Shown here: positions 25,609-34,992 of the stretch, piece by piece
How positions within the stretch are numbered: the first letter of the stretch is position 1
Layout of the letters: every line of letters starts with the position of its first letter
Assembly (NCBI RefSeq): GCF_042685105.1
Contig: NZ_JBHUMO010000072.1
Span: 77,811 to 141,810 of the forward strand
Direction: 5' to 3'
DNA: 64,000 nucleotides
From: Enterococcus_G camelliae
GTDB lineage: Bacteria > Bacillota > Bacilli > Lactobacillales > Enterococcaceae
Made by a program: the position numbers and the translations under genes
Notes under the pieces: generated by a model
Seen by the model: only the letters and a program-made list of their open reading frames with translations
The model's database searches: none
What the model was told of the DNA's origin: nothing

Positions 25609-26979
25609 TTATACAAAATCCTCTCTTAGCGATAGAGAAGAAAATTTATTGTATTCCTTTATAAACAATAATTCGACCGTTCCTCGAGCACCACTTCGAT
25701 TTTTTTCAATAATAACTTCTACTTTATTATTTACTTCCTTTTCTTCATGATCCTCTTCTTGATTTCCCTCGCGTTCATAATAGTCATCACGATAAAGAAA
25801 AGCGACAATATCTGCATCTTGTTCAATTGATCCAGATTCACGAATGTCACTTAATACAGGACGCTTATCTTGTCTTTGTTCAACACCACGTGATAACTGA
25901 GACAAGGCAATAACAGGTACTTTCAACTCTTTAGCCAGCTTCTTTAATTGACGTGAAATTTCAGAAACTTCTTGTTGCCGACTTTCACGTCCCGTTCCTT
26001 CAATCAATTGTAAATAATCAATCATTATTAATCCTAAATTTCCTTTTTCTTGGGCTAATTTTCGGCATCGTGCCCGTATTTCAGAAATTTTAATTCCCGG
26101 CGTATCATCAATATAGATATTCGCTCGCGATAAACTACCCATAGCTACAATTAGCGCTCGCCATTCCTCATCTGTTAGTTGCCCTGTACGTAAATTACCG
26201 GCCTGGATTGACCCTTCTGCACAAAGCATCCGATTCACAAGTGATTCTGCACCCATTTCCAAGCTAAAGATGGCTACTGCCTGATCGGTTTTTGTACCAA
26301 TATTTTGTGCAATATTCAACGCAAAAGCGGTCTTCCCGACTGCCGGTCTTGCTGCAATAATAATTAGCTCTTCCTTATGCAATCCGGCAGTCATCTTATC
26401 TAATGCTTGATATCCTGTTGGTAAACCGGTGATTGCTTCCCCCTGCTGGGCAAGCTGATCAATATTTTCAATAGCCGTATTTAACACATCCGCAATGGAC
26501 TTAAATCCCGAACTATTGCGTTTCTCAGTGACTTCTAAAATACTTCTTTCCGCATCATCTATGATTGTTTGAACATCATCACCTTGTTCAAATCCCTTTG
26601 TAACAATTTGATTTGCGGTATGAATCAAACTGCGTAAAATTGCTTTATCCTCAACAATTTTGGCATAATAACTAATACTAGCCGAAGAAGGGGAAGATTG
26701 ACTTAATTCTGTCAAATACAATATCCCACCAATATCTTCTAATGATTGACTGCTTTCAAGTTCCGCTTTTAAAGTAATCACATCAATTGCTTCATTGCGA
26801 TCATTTAATTGAACCATTGCCTGAAAAATTAATTGATGGGCACGGCGATAAAATGCTCTAGGCTCAAGAATTTCCATTGCATCAATGATTGCATCATTAT
26901 CTAAAAAAATCGCACCTAAGACTGCTTGTTCTGCTTCAATATCTTGAGGCGGAATGCGATCTTGCCAAACTTCATTCAT
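25609..26979 (-). CDS. dnaB: Replicative DNA helicase DnaB (DnaC of B. subtilis)
   Basis: 456-residue hexameric helicase. The N-terminal domain begins IPPQDIEAEQAVLGAIFLD, the RecA-like domain has Walker A ARPAVGKTAF (about 206) and Walker B LIMIDYLQLI, and the DnaB-type LSQLSRGVEQR motif is present. The C-terminal acidic insert NQEEDHEEKE is poorly conserved. The start is the ATG of MNEVWQDR, eight bases after AGGAG; the longer frame lacks a ribosome site. It follows rplI, as in other enterococci and bacilli. Confidence 0.95.
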   Translation of the reverse strand: MNEVWQDRIPPQDIEAEQAVLGAIFLDNDAIIDAMEILEPRAFYRRAHQLIFQAMVQLNDRNEAIDVITLKAELESSQSLEDIGGILYLTELSQSSPSSASISYYAKIVEDKAILRSLIHTANQIVTKGFEQGDDVQTIIDDAERSILEVTEKRNSSGFKSIADVLNTAIENIDQLAQQGEAITGLPTGYQALDKMTAGLHKEELIIIAARPAVGKTAFALNIAQNIGTKTDQAVAIFSLEMGAESLVNRMLCAEGSIQAGNLRTGQLTDEEWRALIVAMGSLSRANIYIDDTPGIKISEIRARCRKLAQEKGNLGLIMIDYLQLIEGTGRESRQQEVSEISRQLKKLAKELKVPVIALSQLSRGVEQRQDKRPVLSDIRESGSIEQDADIVAFLYRDDYYEREGNQEEDHEEKEVNNKVEVIIEKNRSGARGTVELLFIKEYNKFSSLSLREDFV

Positions 26980-27075
26980 GCGTTTCGCTCCTATATTTCT
27001 TTCAATCTGATTTGTTAAAAAGAGGAAAAAGTGATTCAACAGTTGTTTCTTACTGTCTGACTATTTAGTCCATTT

Positions 27076-27531
27076 TTACTTTATTTCGTCAATATGGACA
27101 CGAATAGAAGAAACAAGTTCGGGATGTAACTTCACTGGTATATCTGCATATCCTAAACTTCTAAGCGGTTGTTTTAAATCAACTTTTCTTTTATCAATCT
27201 TTATTTTATATTGTTGTTCGAGTGCATCTGTTATCTGTTTTGAAGGAATTGATCCAAATAAACGTCCGTCTTGACCAGCTTTCGCCTGCAATCTTACAAC
27301 AGTTGTTTCGTCTTCTAAAACCTTTTTCAACTTTTGCGCTTCGCTAAAAATTTCCTCTTCATATTTTGCTTGTGCGTTTTGTTTTCCTTTTAATTCAGCT
27401 ATCGCTTCTTTGGTTGCCTCTTTTGCCAAGTGTTTTTTTAAAAGATAGTTTTGCGCGTATCCTGTCGAAACCTCTTTTATTTCTCCTTTTTTTCCTTTTC
27501 CTTTTACATCAGCTAAAAAAATTACTTTCAT
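27076..27531 (-). CDS. rplI: 50S ribosomal protein L9
   Basis: 151-residue bL9. MKVIFLADVKGKGKKGEIKE, the YAQNYLLKKHLA segment and the long connecting helix (about 42-75) are all as expected, and the C-terminal domain contains LFGSIPSKQI. Three possible starts (GTG, ATG, ATG) lie within nine bases; the last ATG gives the canonical MKVIFL N-terminus, eight bases after AGGAG, and is chosen. It lies five bases after the gdpP stop, so translation is likely coupled. Confidence 0.95.
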   Translation of the reverse strand: MKVIFLADVKGKGKKGEIKEVSTGYAQNYLLKKHLAKEATKEAIAELKGKQNAQAKYEEEIFSEAQKLKKVLEDETTVVRLQAKAGQDGRLFGSIPSKQITDALEQQYKIKIDKRKVDLKQPLRSLGYADIPVKLHPELVSSIRVHIDEIK

Positions 27532-27536
27532 CATTG

Positions 27537-28994
27537 TCACTCCTTGGTACTTTCTAGTTTATCTAATTCTTGAAACAATTCTTGCTGGACTTCATCCAGA
27601 TTTTTTCCTTTAATTTGGGTTGCAGCATTGGTGAAATGCCCGCCTCCCCCTAAAGCTTCCATAATTGTTTGAACATTAATTTTTCCAGAGCTTCTTGCAC
27701 TAATACCTATTACGCCACCAGCCTGCTTAGTAATTACAAATGATGCATGAATGCCATTTAATGAAAGTAGGGTATCTGCCGTTTTTGCAACTGTTACTCC
27801 ATCATAAATTTCCCGGTCATCTGCTACAGAGACCACAATATCTTTTCGATAATACGCACTTCTAGCGACTAAACGACTAATTGACAAGTAAGAATCCAAA
27901 TCCGAACTTAAAAGATATTGCACTAATGCGATATCTGCTCCTTGGGATTTTAAGAAACTAGCCATATCAAACGTTTTTCCCGTCGTACGAACCGCAAAAC
28001 TTTTTGTATCAACATAAATTCCTGCCAATAAAAGCGTAGGGACAAACTTAGGTAACCGATTTTTGTGATTGGTTTGAAATTGTATGAACTCAGATACAAG
28101 TTCAGATGCCGAAGAGGCGGATGTTTCAATATACGTTAACAATGGTTTATTAGGAAATTCATCTCCACGACGATGATGATCAATGATAATGATTTTTTCA
28201 AATGCGTCATAAACATTCTGAGAGATTGATAATGACGGTTTATGATAATCCACCATAACCAGGACACTGCGATTGTCAATTTTAGCTAGCGCTTCTTTTT
28301 CAGTGATTAACATGTTTTCCAATTCGGTATATTTATCCAACTCTGTTAAGCAGCGTGTCATATCTGGATTAATTTCATCCCGATTAAATAGAACATATGC
28401 TTCTCTTTTAACTAATTTAGCTAGACTAGCAATACCAAAGGCTGCACCCATGGCATCCATATCAGGAAACCGATGCCCCATGACAAAAATTTTATGATTT
28501 TCTAGGAAAATTTTCTTTAGCGCAAGGCTCATGGCACGAGATCGAGTCCGGGTTCGACGGATAGTTCCATCCGTATTGCCTCCAAAAAACTGTGGTTTGG
28601 CATTGGGATCTACATCTTTCACAACGACTTGATCACCACCACGAGCTTGAGCTAAATCAAGATTGTTTTGTGCGACTTCACCAACTTTTTCAATGTCCAT
28701 TTCACCATAAGCAATCCCCATGCTTAATGTTAAAACAAATTCGCTATTAATTTCTGCCTCTTTCACTTGTTTTAATAAAACAAATTGATTTTCCTTCATT
28801 CGTTCAATATCAGCTTCTTTAGCTACAAAAAAATATCGTTCAGAATTGATCCGTTTATAAAAAATACGGTTATCATTTGCCCAATCTGAAATCATTGTCG
28901 TAACTAATGTATTTAAAGACGAAATATACTTATCATCCATTCGATCAATGATATCATCGTAATTATCTAATGAGATAATTCCTATCGCTGTCAT
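27537..28994 (-). CDS. gdpP: GdpP-like c-di-AMP phosphodiesterase lacking the membrane and PAS domains
   Basis: 485-residue DHH/DHHA1 protein matching the C-terminal three quarters of GdpP. It begins inside the degenerate GGDEF domain (MTAIGIISLDNYDDIID), then has the DHH motifs HRFPDMDAMG and IDHHRRGDEFP and the DHHA1 motif ALGGGGHFTNAATQ, so the catalytic parts are complete. The two N-terminal membrane helices and the PAS domain of full-length GdpP (~655 residues) are absent: the in-frame upstream sequence hits a TAG 13 codons before this ATG and only ~230 bp separate it from rpsR. GAGGAG is seven bases before the ATG. The position rpsR-gdpP-rplI-dnaB is conserved, so this is the gdpP locus with its 5' part lost. 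Confidence 0.88.
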   Translation of the reverse strand: MTAIGIISLDNYDDIIDRMDDKYISSLNTLVTTMISDWANDNRIFYKRINSERYFFVAKEADIERMKENQFVLLKQVKEAEINSEFVLTLSMGIAYGEMDIEKVGEVAQNNLDLAQARGGDQVVVKDVDPNAKPQFFGGNTDGTIRRTRTRSRAMSLALKKIFLENHKIFVMGHRFPDMDAMGAAFGIASLAKLVKREAYVLFNRDEINPDMTRCLTELDKYTELENMLITEKEALAKIDNRSVLVMVDYHKPSLSISQNVYDAFEKIIIIDHHRRGDEFPNKPLLTYIETSASSASELVSEFIQFQTNHKNRLPKFVPTLLLAGIYVDTKSFAVRTTGKTFDMASFLKSQGADIALVQYLLSSDLDSYLSISRLVARSAYYRKDIVVSVADDREIYDGVTVAKTADTLLSLNGIHASFVITKQAGGVIGISARSSGKINVQTIMEALGGGGHFTNAATQIKGKNLDEVQQELFQELDKLESTKE

Positions 28995-29087
28995 ATTATT
29001 ACTCCTCATATTTACCCATACAATACCCTAATCTATCAACATATTGAACCCATTTTTATCTGTATATATCCGCGAAACTCATAATCT

Positions 29088-29096
29088 ATTCTACCA
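29088..29096 (-). promoter_or_regulatory. Possible promoter of the shortened gdpP
   Basis: The minus strand reads TGGTAGAAT, an extended -10 about 90 bp before the gdpP ATG; no good -35. It would let the shortened gene be expressed independently of the rpsR terminator. Confidence 0.4.
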
Positions 29097-29126
29097 TAAA
29101 CTTGATTGCTCTCCTAGTTTTGAACA

Positions 29127-29142
29127 TGTTTCACATGAAACA
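29127..29142. other. parS-like ParB binding site
   Basis: TGTTTCACATGAAACA differs from the palindrome TGTTTCACGTGAAACA by one central base. It lies between gdpP and rpsR, about 10 kb from oriC. Confidence 0.75.
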
Positions 29143-29178
29143 ATAAACAACAGATGTGCAACGCTTGTGAGATTGATT

Positions 29179-29220
29179 TGTAAAAAAAAAACCTCACATT
29201 GTGAGATTCTTTTTTTACAA
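29179..29220 (-). terminator. Intrinsic terminator after rpsR
   Basis: CTCACA-A-TGTGAG core extended by pairing A and T tracts (TTGTAAAAAAA with TTTTTTTACAA on the minus strand), six bases beyond the rpsR stop. Confidence 0.85.
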
Positions 29221-29225
29221 ACTAA

Positions 29226-29462
29226 TTATTCTTCAGTAGCAAAAGGTAATAACCCCATGATACGTGCGCGTTTGATAGCAATTGTTAATTTACGTTGGTT
29301 TCTAGCACCAGTACCTGTTACACGACGTGGTAAAATTTTTCCACGTTCTGAAATGAATCTTTTTAGTAATTCAATATCTTTGTAGTCAACATATTCAATA
29401 TGATTAGCTGCTAGATAGTCTACTTTACGACGTTTACGTCCGCCTCTTCTTTGTTGTGCCAT
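29226..29462 (-). CDS. rpsR: 30S ribosomal protein S18
   Basis: 78-residue bS18 with the typical RRGGRKRRKVDYLAANH start, YKDIELLKRFISERGKILPRR middle and QRKLTIAIKRARIMGLLPF end. It is the last gene of the rpsF-ssb-rpsR operon; S6 and S18 bind as a pair in the small subunit. GGAGGG is close to the ATG. It is followed by a strong terminator. I see no second rpsR copy in the window. The N-terminus lacks cysteine zinc ligands, so it is the zinc-independent form. Confidence 0.96.
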   Translation of the reverse strand: MAQQRRGGRKRRKVDYLAANHIEYVDYKDIELLKRFISERGKILPRRVTGTGARNQRKLTIAIKRARIMGLLPFATEE

Positions 29463-29488
29463 TCTGTTTCCCTCCTATCAAAAATTTT

Positions 29489-29986
29489 CTAGAATGGTAA
29501 GTCATCGTCTGAAATGTCAATTGATGAACTTCCGAATGGATCAGAAGTGTCGCGATCAAAATTTGGCATTCCGCTTGATTGTTGAGATGTTTGGTTTTGA
29601 TTACTGTTAAAGTTTGTCGATTGATTCCCACTAAAACCGGTATCTGTTCCACGGCGTTCTGAAGATGACCGAGATTCTAACAATTGGAAGTTTTCTGCAA
29701 CGACTTCCGTTACATACACTCTTTGTCCTTGTTGATTCTCATAGTTTCTGGTTTGAATTCTGCCAGTTACTCCTAGAAGTGTTCCCTTACGAGCATAATT
29801 GGCTAGCGTTTCCGCTGGTTTACGCCAAATAACACAGTTGATGAAATCTGCTTCTCTCTCGCCACTTTGGTTTGTAAAATTACGATTGACAGCTAATGAA
29901 AAAGTTGCCACAGCCGCACCATTGGCGGTATAACGTAATTCTGGGTCTCTTGTTAATCTTCCAACTAATACAACGTTGTTAATCAA
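29489..29986 (-). CDS. ssb: Single-stranded DNA-binding protein
   Basis: 165-residue SSB. The OB fold (residues 1-106) starts MINNVVLVGRLTRDPELRYT and includes NCVIWRKPAETLANYARKG; a Gln/Ser/Asn-rich linker (about 110-150) leads to the acidic tip DISDDDLPF that recruits partner proteins. The start is TTG with GAGGAG ten bases upstream; the neighbouring ATG reads into a stop. It lies between rpsF and rpsR in the conserved operon, and a perfect parS site is in the rpsF-ssb gap. Confidence 0.95.
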   Translation of the reverse strand: MINNVVLVGRLTRDPELRYTANGAAVATFSLAVNRNFTNQSGEREADFINCVIWRKPAETLANYARKGTLLGVTGRIQTRNYENQQGQRVYVTEVVAENFQLLESRSSSERRGTDTGFSGNQSTNFNSNQNQTSQQSSGMPNFDRDTSDPFGSSSIDISDDDLPF

Positions 29987-30010
29987 GGTTCATCATCTCC
30001 TCATCGTTTT

Positions 30011-30026
30011 TGTTTCACGTGAAACA
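30011..30026. other. parS site, perfect palindrome
   Basis: TGTTTCACGTGAAACA, an exact 16-bp palindrome matching the Firmicutes parS consensus, in the gap between rpsF and ssb. ParB is encoded at 53 kb. Confidence 0.88.
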
Positions 30027-30027
30027 A

Positions 30028-30327
30028 TTATTTTTCTTCTTTCACAATCATGTGGCGAATGATATCGTCGTTGATTTTTGCAAGACGATCAAATTCGCTA
30101 ACAGCACTCGCTGATGATGGAGAAGAAACTTTAACGATGTGATAGATACCTTCACGGAATCCGTTCATTTCGTACGCTAGACGGCGTTTTTCCCAATCTT
30201 TTGATTCGATAACTTCAGCTCCGTTATCTTTCAAGATGGAATCGAAACGTTCGATTAAAGCTGATTTTGCTTCTTCATCAATGTTAGGACGAATAATGTA
30301 TAAAATTTCATAGTTCGTATTGTTCAT
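30028..30327 (-). CDS. rpsF: 30S ribosomal protein S6
   Basis: 99-residue bS6: NYEILYIIRPNIDEE at the N-terminus, WEKRRLAYEMNGFREGIYHIV in the centre and a short acidic tail IVKEEK. GGGAGGTG lies before the ATG. It is the first gene of rpsF-ssb-rpsR. The ~100-nt leader contains CTCTTA/TAAGAG arms that could be part of the S6:S18 autoregulatory leader known in bacteria, but I cannot confirm the conserved core. Confidence 0.95.
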   Translation of the reverse strand: MNNTNYEILYIIRPNIDEEAKSALIERFDSILKDNGAEVIESKDWEKRRLAYEMNGFREGIYHIVKVSSPSSASAVSEFDRLAKINDDIIRHMIVKEEK

Positions 30328-30410
30328 TGATTTTTCACCTCCCTATGGACTTTGGCTCTTAAATTCTCTAAGAGCAGAGAGAGTTGTCTTTTGACTACTC
30401 ACAAACAAAA

Positions 30411-30439
30411 ATTATACATAATTATCAACGAAAACGCAA
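30411..30439 (-). promoter_or_regulatory. rpsF operon promoter
   Basis: The minus strand has TTGCGT (30434-30439), a 17-bp spacer and TATAAT (30411-30416), leaving a leader of about 75 nt before rpsF. Confidence 0.65.
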
Positions 30440-30487
30440 GGTTTTTCTTTTCAATCCGCTTCTTCTCTTCTCAATAGATAATTACGC

Positions 30488-30525
30488 AAAAAAAGAAGGA
30501 ATGTTTACCAATGTGTAAACATTCC
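30488..30525 (-). terminator. Intrinsic terminator after gyrA
   Basis: On the minus strand GGAATGTTTAC-(6 nt)-GTAAACATTCC is followed by TTCTTTTTTT. Confidence 0.9.
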
Positions 30526-30535
30526 CCTAATTGTT

Positions 30536-33019
30536 TTAATCGTTCGTTTCATTCTCTGTAGATTCTGTTTGTTCAATCTCTTCTTGTTCTTCAGGTTCAA
30601 CTCTAGCCATTGTCACAACTTTTGCATCGTCTTCCATTTTCATCAACCGAACACCGAGTGTTGCGCGTCCTGTTTGCGAAACAGCGGCCACATTAAAGCG
30701 AATAATAACCCCTTTATCAGTGATTACTAATATATCTTCATCTCCTGTTACGGTTGTCAAACCAGCCAAAGGACCATTTTTCGTGGTAATATTCGCGGTC
30801 TTAATTCCTTTTCCACCGCGGCCTTTGATTGGGTACTCTTTACTGGCTGTTCGTTTTCCATAACCATTTTCAGTAATAACGAGTACTTCGTTTTCTGGAG
30901 ACAGGATAGCCGTACCAACTACATAGTCTTCTTCACGTAAACGAATGCCTCTGACACCTGCAGCGGTCCGACCCATGTCTCGAACTGCGCTTTCCGAGAA
31001 AGTAACTGAATAGCCACCATGTGTGCCAATAATGATTGGATCATTGCCAGTAGTTTGTAATACATTGACCAACTCATCTTGATCTTTTAAGCCAATAGCA
31101 ATCAACCCATTACTGCGGATATTGGAGAAGGCTTGCACCGCCGTTCGTTTGACGATTCCCAATTTCGTAGTGAAAAAGAGATACTGTTCTGATGAATCAT
31201 GGTCTTTGACAGCAATGATTGCTTGGATTCGCTCAGAGGAATCAATTCCTAATAGATTGATAACTGGAATTCCTTTCGCAGTACGACCATATTCCGGAAT
31301 TTCGTAGCCCTTCGCCTTGTACACTTTACCAGCGTTCGTAAAGAACAATACAACATCATGCGTTGAGCATGAAACCAATGTTTTGACGAAATCTTCATCA
31401 TGGACACCCATTCCTTGAACACCACGACCTCCACGACGTTGTGCCCGGAATTCAGTATTGGCTACTCGCTTAATATAGCCATTATTGGTCAAAGTAATCA
31501 CAATTTCTTCTTCTTCAATTAAATCTTCATCTTCTAAAGACAATACTTCACCAACAAGTAGTTCTGTTCGACGTTTGTCACCAAACCGATTTCCTAAGTC
31601 TTGTAATTCTTCTTTGATGATTTGCACGACACGTTCTGGGCGTGCAAGAATGTCTTCCAAATCAGAGATAAATTTCAACAATTCTTGGTATTCATTTTCA
31701 ATTTTTTCGCGTTCCAATCCTGTTAAACGACGAAGACGCATATCCAAGATTGCTTGTGCTTGACGATCAGAGAACTCAAACCGTTCAATTAACGTGGTCT
31801 TGGCCTCATCATCACTTTTTGATCCACGTATAATCGCAATGATTTCATCAATATGGTCTAAGGCAATCCGTAATCCTTCTAAGATATGGGCGCGCGCTTC
31901 CGCTTTTTTCTTATCGAAAATTGTTCGTCTAGTAATGACTTCTTTTTGGTGCTCGATGTAATTTTCCAAAATGCGTTTCAAGCTTAAAATTTTGGGAACA
32001 CCTTTTTCAATTGCAAGCATGTTAAAGCCAAAAGAAGATTGTAACGCCGTCATTTTATAAATATTATTTAAAATGACGGATGCACTAACATCTCTTCGCA
32101 CTTCAATCACAATTCGCATGCCTTGGCGATTCGATTCATCGCGCAAAGCAGTGATGCCTTCAATTCGTTTGTCACGATGCAATTCAGAAATACGTTCAAT
32201 TAATTTTGCTTTATTAACCATGTATGGCAATTCTGTGATGAGAATCCGTTCCTTTCCATTGGCTATCTCATCAATTTCAACTCGGCCACGAACTATGATT
32301 GATCCTTTTCCCGTTTCATAGGCGCGTCGGATACCAGATTTTCCCATGACTATGCCACCAGTTGGAAAATCGGGACCAGGCAATACCTCCATCAACTCAC
32401 TTGTGGTGACTTCTGGATTGTCCATGACTAAATCAATGGCCGCAATGACTTCATTCAGGTTATGTGGTGGAATATTGGTTGCCATCCCAACAGCTATCCC
32501 TGTCGTTCCATTGACTAGTAGGTTGGGGAAACGAGCTGGTAAAACAGCCGGTTCTCGCTCTGTATCATCATAGTTGCTTTGAAAATCAACGGTATCTTTA
32601 TTAATGTCTCGTAACATTTCAACCGCTAATTTACTCATTCTGGCTTCCGTATACCGCATCGCCGCAGCACCATCACCATCGACTGAACCAAAGTTCCCAT
32701 GACCGTCTACGAGCATATAACGGTAACTAAATGGTTGCGCCATCCGAACCATTGATTCATAGATAGCACTATCTCCATGTGGATGATATTTCCCCATGAC
32801 ATCGCCGACAATCCGGGCAGATTTTTTATGGGGCTTATCTGGTGTTACTCCTAATTCATTCATACCATATAAGATACGCCGATGAACGGGTTTTAAGCCA
32901 TCTCTTACATCTGGAAGGGCCCTAGCAACAATAACACTCATGGCATAATCAATAAAGGACTCTTTCATTTCACTTGTCAAATTGACGCTGTGAATATTTT
33001 GTTTTGCTTCTTCACTCAA
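30536..33019 (-). CDS. gyrA: DNA gyrase subunit A
   Basis: 827-residue gyrase A. The winged-helix/tower core contains the catalytic Tyr in AAMRYTEARM (about 123), and the C-terminal beta-pinwheel has the GyrA box QRRGGRG. The quinolone-determining region reads HPHGDSAIYESMVRM, with Ser and Glu at the positions equivalent to E. coli 83 and 87, the usual susceptible state. The tail is acidic. The start is TTG, eight bases after AAAGGAGG. It follows gyrB by 23 bp in the recF-gyrB-gyrA operon. Confidence 0.97.
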   Translation of the reverse strand: MSEEAKQNIHSVNLTSEMKESFIDYAMSVIVARALPDVRDGLKPVHRRILYGMNELGVTPDKPHKKSARIVGDVMGKYHPHGDSAIYESMVRMAQPFSYRYMLVDGHGNFGSVDGDGAAAMRYTEARMSKLAVEMLRDINKDTVDFQSNYDDTEREPAVLPARFPNLLVNGTTGIAVGMATNIPPHNLNEVIAAIDLVMDNPEVTTSELMEVLPGPDFPTGGIVMGKSGIRRAYETGKGSIIVRGRVEIDEIANGKERILITELPYMVNKAKLIERISELHRDKRIEGITALRDESNRQGMRIVIEVRRDVSASVILNNIYKMTALQSSFGFNMLAIEKGVPKILSLKRILENYIEHQKEVITRRTIFDKKKAEARAHILEGLRIALDHIDEIIAIIRGSKSDDEAKTTLIERFEFSDRQAQAILDMRLRRLTGLEREKIENEYQELLKFISDLEDILARPERVVQIIKEELQDLGNRFGDKRRTELLVGEVLSLEDEDLIEEEEIVITLTNNGYIKRVANTEFRAQRRGGRGVQGMGVHDEDFVKTLVSCSTHDVVLFFTNAGKVYKAKGYEIPEYGRTAKGIPVINLLGIDSSERIQAIIAVKDHDSSEQYLFFTTKLGIVKRTAVQAFSNIRSNGLIAIGLKDQDELVNVLQTTGNDPIIIGTHGGYSVTFSESAVRDMGRTAAGVRGIRLREEDYVVGTAILSPENEVLVITENGYGKRTASKEYPIKGRGGKGIKTANITTKNGPLAGLTTVTGDEDILVITDKGVIIRFNVAAVSQTGRATLGVRLMKMEDDAKVVTMARVEPEEQEEIEQTESTENETND

Positions 33020-33042
33020 CTAAACTTCCTCCTTTATGATCG

Positions 33043-34992
33043 TTAAATATCCAGGTTTTTCACGTAATGTGCATTCTCTTCAATGAATGCTCGACGCGGC
33101 TCTACACGATCACCCATTAACATTTCAAAAATCTGATCTGCTTCAATTGCATCATCGACGCTTACTTGAAGCATCAATCGATTTTCAGGATCCATCGTTG
33201 TTTCCCAAAGTTGATGATCGTCCATTTCCCCAAGACCTTTGTACCGTTGCACATTAGGTTTTGGCGAAGCTGGCAGTGATGCGACAATTCGCTTTAATTC
33301 ATCTTCTGCCTTTTTGCCCGGTTGAACATACGTAATATTTTTCCCTTGCTTTACTCCATACAATGGTGGTTGAGCAATATAAACATAACCTGCTTCGACG
33401 ATTGGACGCATATACCGATAAAACAACGTCAATAACAACGTACGAATATGCGCACCATCCACATCAGCATCCGTCATAATCACCAATTTATGATAACGTG
33501 CTTTCGCGACATCAAAATCGGCCCCAAATCCTGTTCCCATCGCTGTAAATAAAGAGCGAATTTCTTCATTAGCCAGGATTTTGTCCATGCTTGCTTTTTC
33601 AACATTTAAAATTTTCCCACGAATAGGTAAGATTGCTTGAAATTCCCGATCTCGACCTTGTTTCGCTGATCCACCGGCTGAATCCCCTTCGACAATAAAC
33701 AATTCGCATTTGTCCGCTTCACGACTCGAACAATCTGCTAATTTACCTGGTAGACTGCTAATCTCTAGCGCACCTTTGCGTCGTGTAACTTCACGCGCGC
33801 GCTTTGCAGCCAACCGCGCTTTTGATGCCAGCAAACCTTTCTCAACAATTTGTCGACCCACTGTTGGATTTTCCATCAGAAATTTTGCAAAATGCTCTGA
33901 AAACAAACGATCTGTCACTGTTCGAACTTCAGAATTTCCTAATTTCGTTTTGGTTTGTCCCTCAAACTGTGGATCAGGGTGTTTGATGGAAATAACTGCT
34001 GTTAATCCTTCGCGAACATCTTCTCCGGAAAGATTTTCATCCGACTCTTTCATTAATTTTTGCTTACGAGCATAGTCATTAATGACACGCGTCAAAGCTG
34101 TTTTAAACCCCGATTCGTGAGTCCCGCCTTCATATGTATGAATATTATTGGCAAAGCTTAACAAATTGGTGTGATACCCATCTGTGTATTGCATAGATAC
34201 TTCCACACTAATTTCTTGTTGATTGCCTTCTAAATAAATTGGTTCTGGGAAAAGAACGGTTTTGTTGGCATTCAAATGTTCAACATAGCTCTTAATTCCA
34301 CCCTCAAAATGATAGTGACGGATTTCAGGTGTTTCTTTTCTTTTGTCTTCAATGGAGATATGCAAGCCACGATTCAAGAATGCTAGTTCCCGAATCCGCG
34401 TGGCTAATTTTTCAAATTCAAATTCAATCGTTTCACGAAAAATTTCAGGATCTGGTACAAAATGGACTTCCGTACCATGGCGATCTGTTTCTCCGATAAT
34501 CGTTAAATCATCAACGACTGCACCTCGATGATACTCTTGAAAATAGACCTTGCCTTCTTTGTAAACTTTGACATCCAACGTTGTTGAAAGAGCATTAACA
34601 ACGGAAGACCCTACACCGTGGAGCCCGCCAGAAACTTTGTATCCGCCTCCACCAAATTTTCCTCCAGCATGGAGGACAGTAAAGACCGTTTCGACAGCTG
34701 GACGACCAGTCTTGGCTTGAATATCGACAGGGATACCACGTCCATCGTCAGTTACCGTAATACTGTTGTCTTTTTCGACGACAACTTCGATTTTTGTGGC
34801 AAATCCTGCCAATGCTTCGTCAATTGAATTATCAACGATTTCCCAAACTAAGTGATGTAGACCTTCTGAACTTGTTGATCCGATATACATTCCTGGACGT
34901 TTTCGAACAGCTTCTAATCCTTCTAATACCTGAATTTGACTGGCATCGTATTCTCTTGCGCGTTCGACTAAACTTTTTTCCTCTTCAGTCAT
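33043..34992 (-). CDS. gyrB: DNA gyrase subunit B
   Basis: 649-residue gyrase B: GHKL ATPase with EIVDNSIDEALAGF and DDGRGIP, the KVSGGLHGVGSSVVNAL lid, and the Toprim domain with EGDSAGGSAKQGRDR and TDADVDGAHIRTLLL. It pairs with GyrA encoded 23 bp downstream to introduce negative supercoils. The start ATG overlaps the recF stop by four bases. Note the quinolone-relevant residues lie in the normal sequence context; no obvious resistance change is seen by eye. Confidence 0.97.
   Translation of the reverse strand: MTEEEKSLVERAREYDASQIQVLEGLEAVRKRPGMYIGSTSSEGLHHLVWEIVDNSIDEALAGFATKIEVVVEKDNSITVTDDGRGIPVDIQAKTGRPAVETVFTVLHAGGKFGGGGYKVSGGLHGVGSSVVNALSTTLDVKVYKEGKVYFQEYHRGAVVDDLTIIGETDRHGTEVHFVPDPEIFRETIEFEFEKLATRIRELAFLNRGLHISIEDKRKETPEIRHYHFEGGIKSYVEHLNANKTVLFPEPIYLEGNQQEISVEVSMQYTDGYHTNLLSFANNIHTYEGGTHESGFKTALTRVINDYARKQKLMKESDENLSGEDVREGLTAVISIKHPDPQFEGQTKTKLGNSEVRTVTDRLFSEHFAKFLMENPTVGRQIVEKGLLASKARLAAKRAREVTRRKGALEISSLPGKLADCSSREADKCELFIVEGDSAGGSAKQGRDREFQAILPIRGKILNVEKASMDKILANEEIRSLFTAMGTGFGADFDVAKARYHKLVIMTDADVDGAHIRTLLLTLFYRYMRPIVEAGYVYIAQPPLYGVKQGKNITYVQPGKKAEDELKRIVASLPASPKPNVQRYKGLGEMDDHQLWETTMDPENRLMLQVSVDDAIEADQIFEMLMGDRVEPRRAFIEENAHYVKNLDI

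Noticed and set aside
30328..30410. S6:S18 autoregulatory leader motif upstream of rpsF
   Set aside because: A small hairpin is present but I could not identify the conserved core, so it is only mentioned under rpsF.
33186..34992. Quinolone or novobiocin resistance changes in gyrB and gyrA
   Set aside because: Residues at the well-known GyrA positions are the susceptible type and none of the usual GyrB changes stood out by eye.
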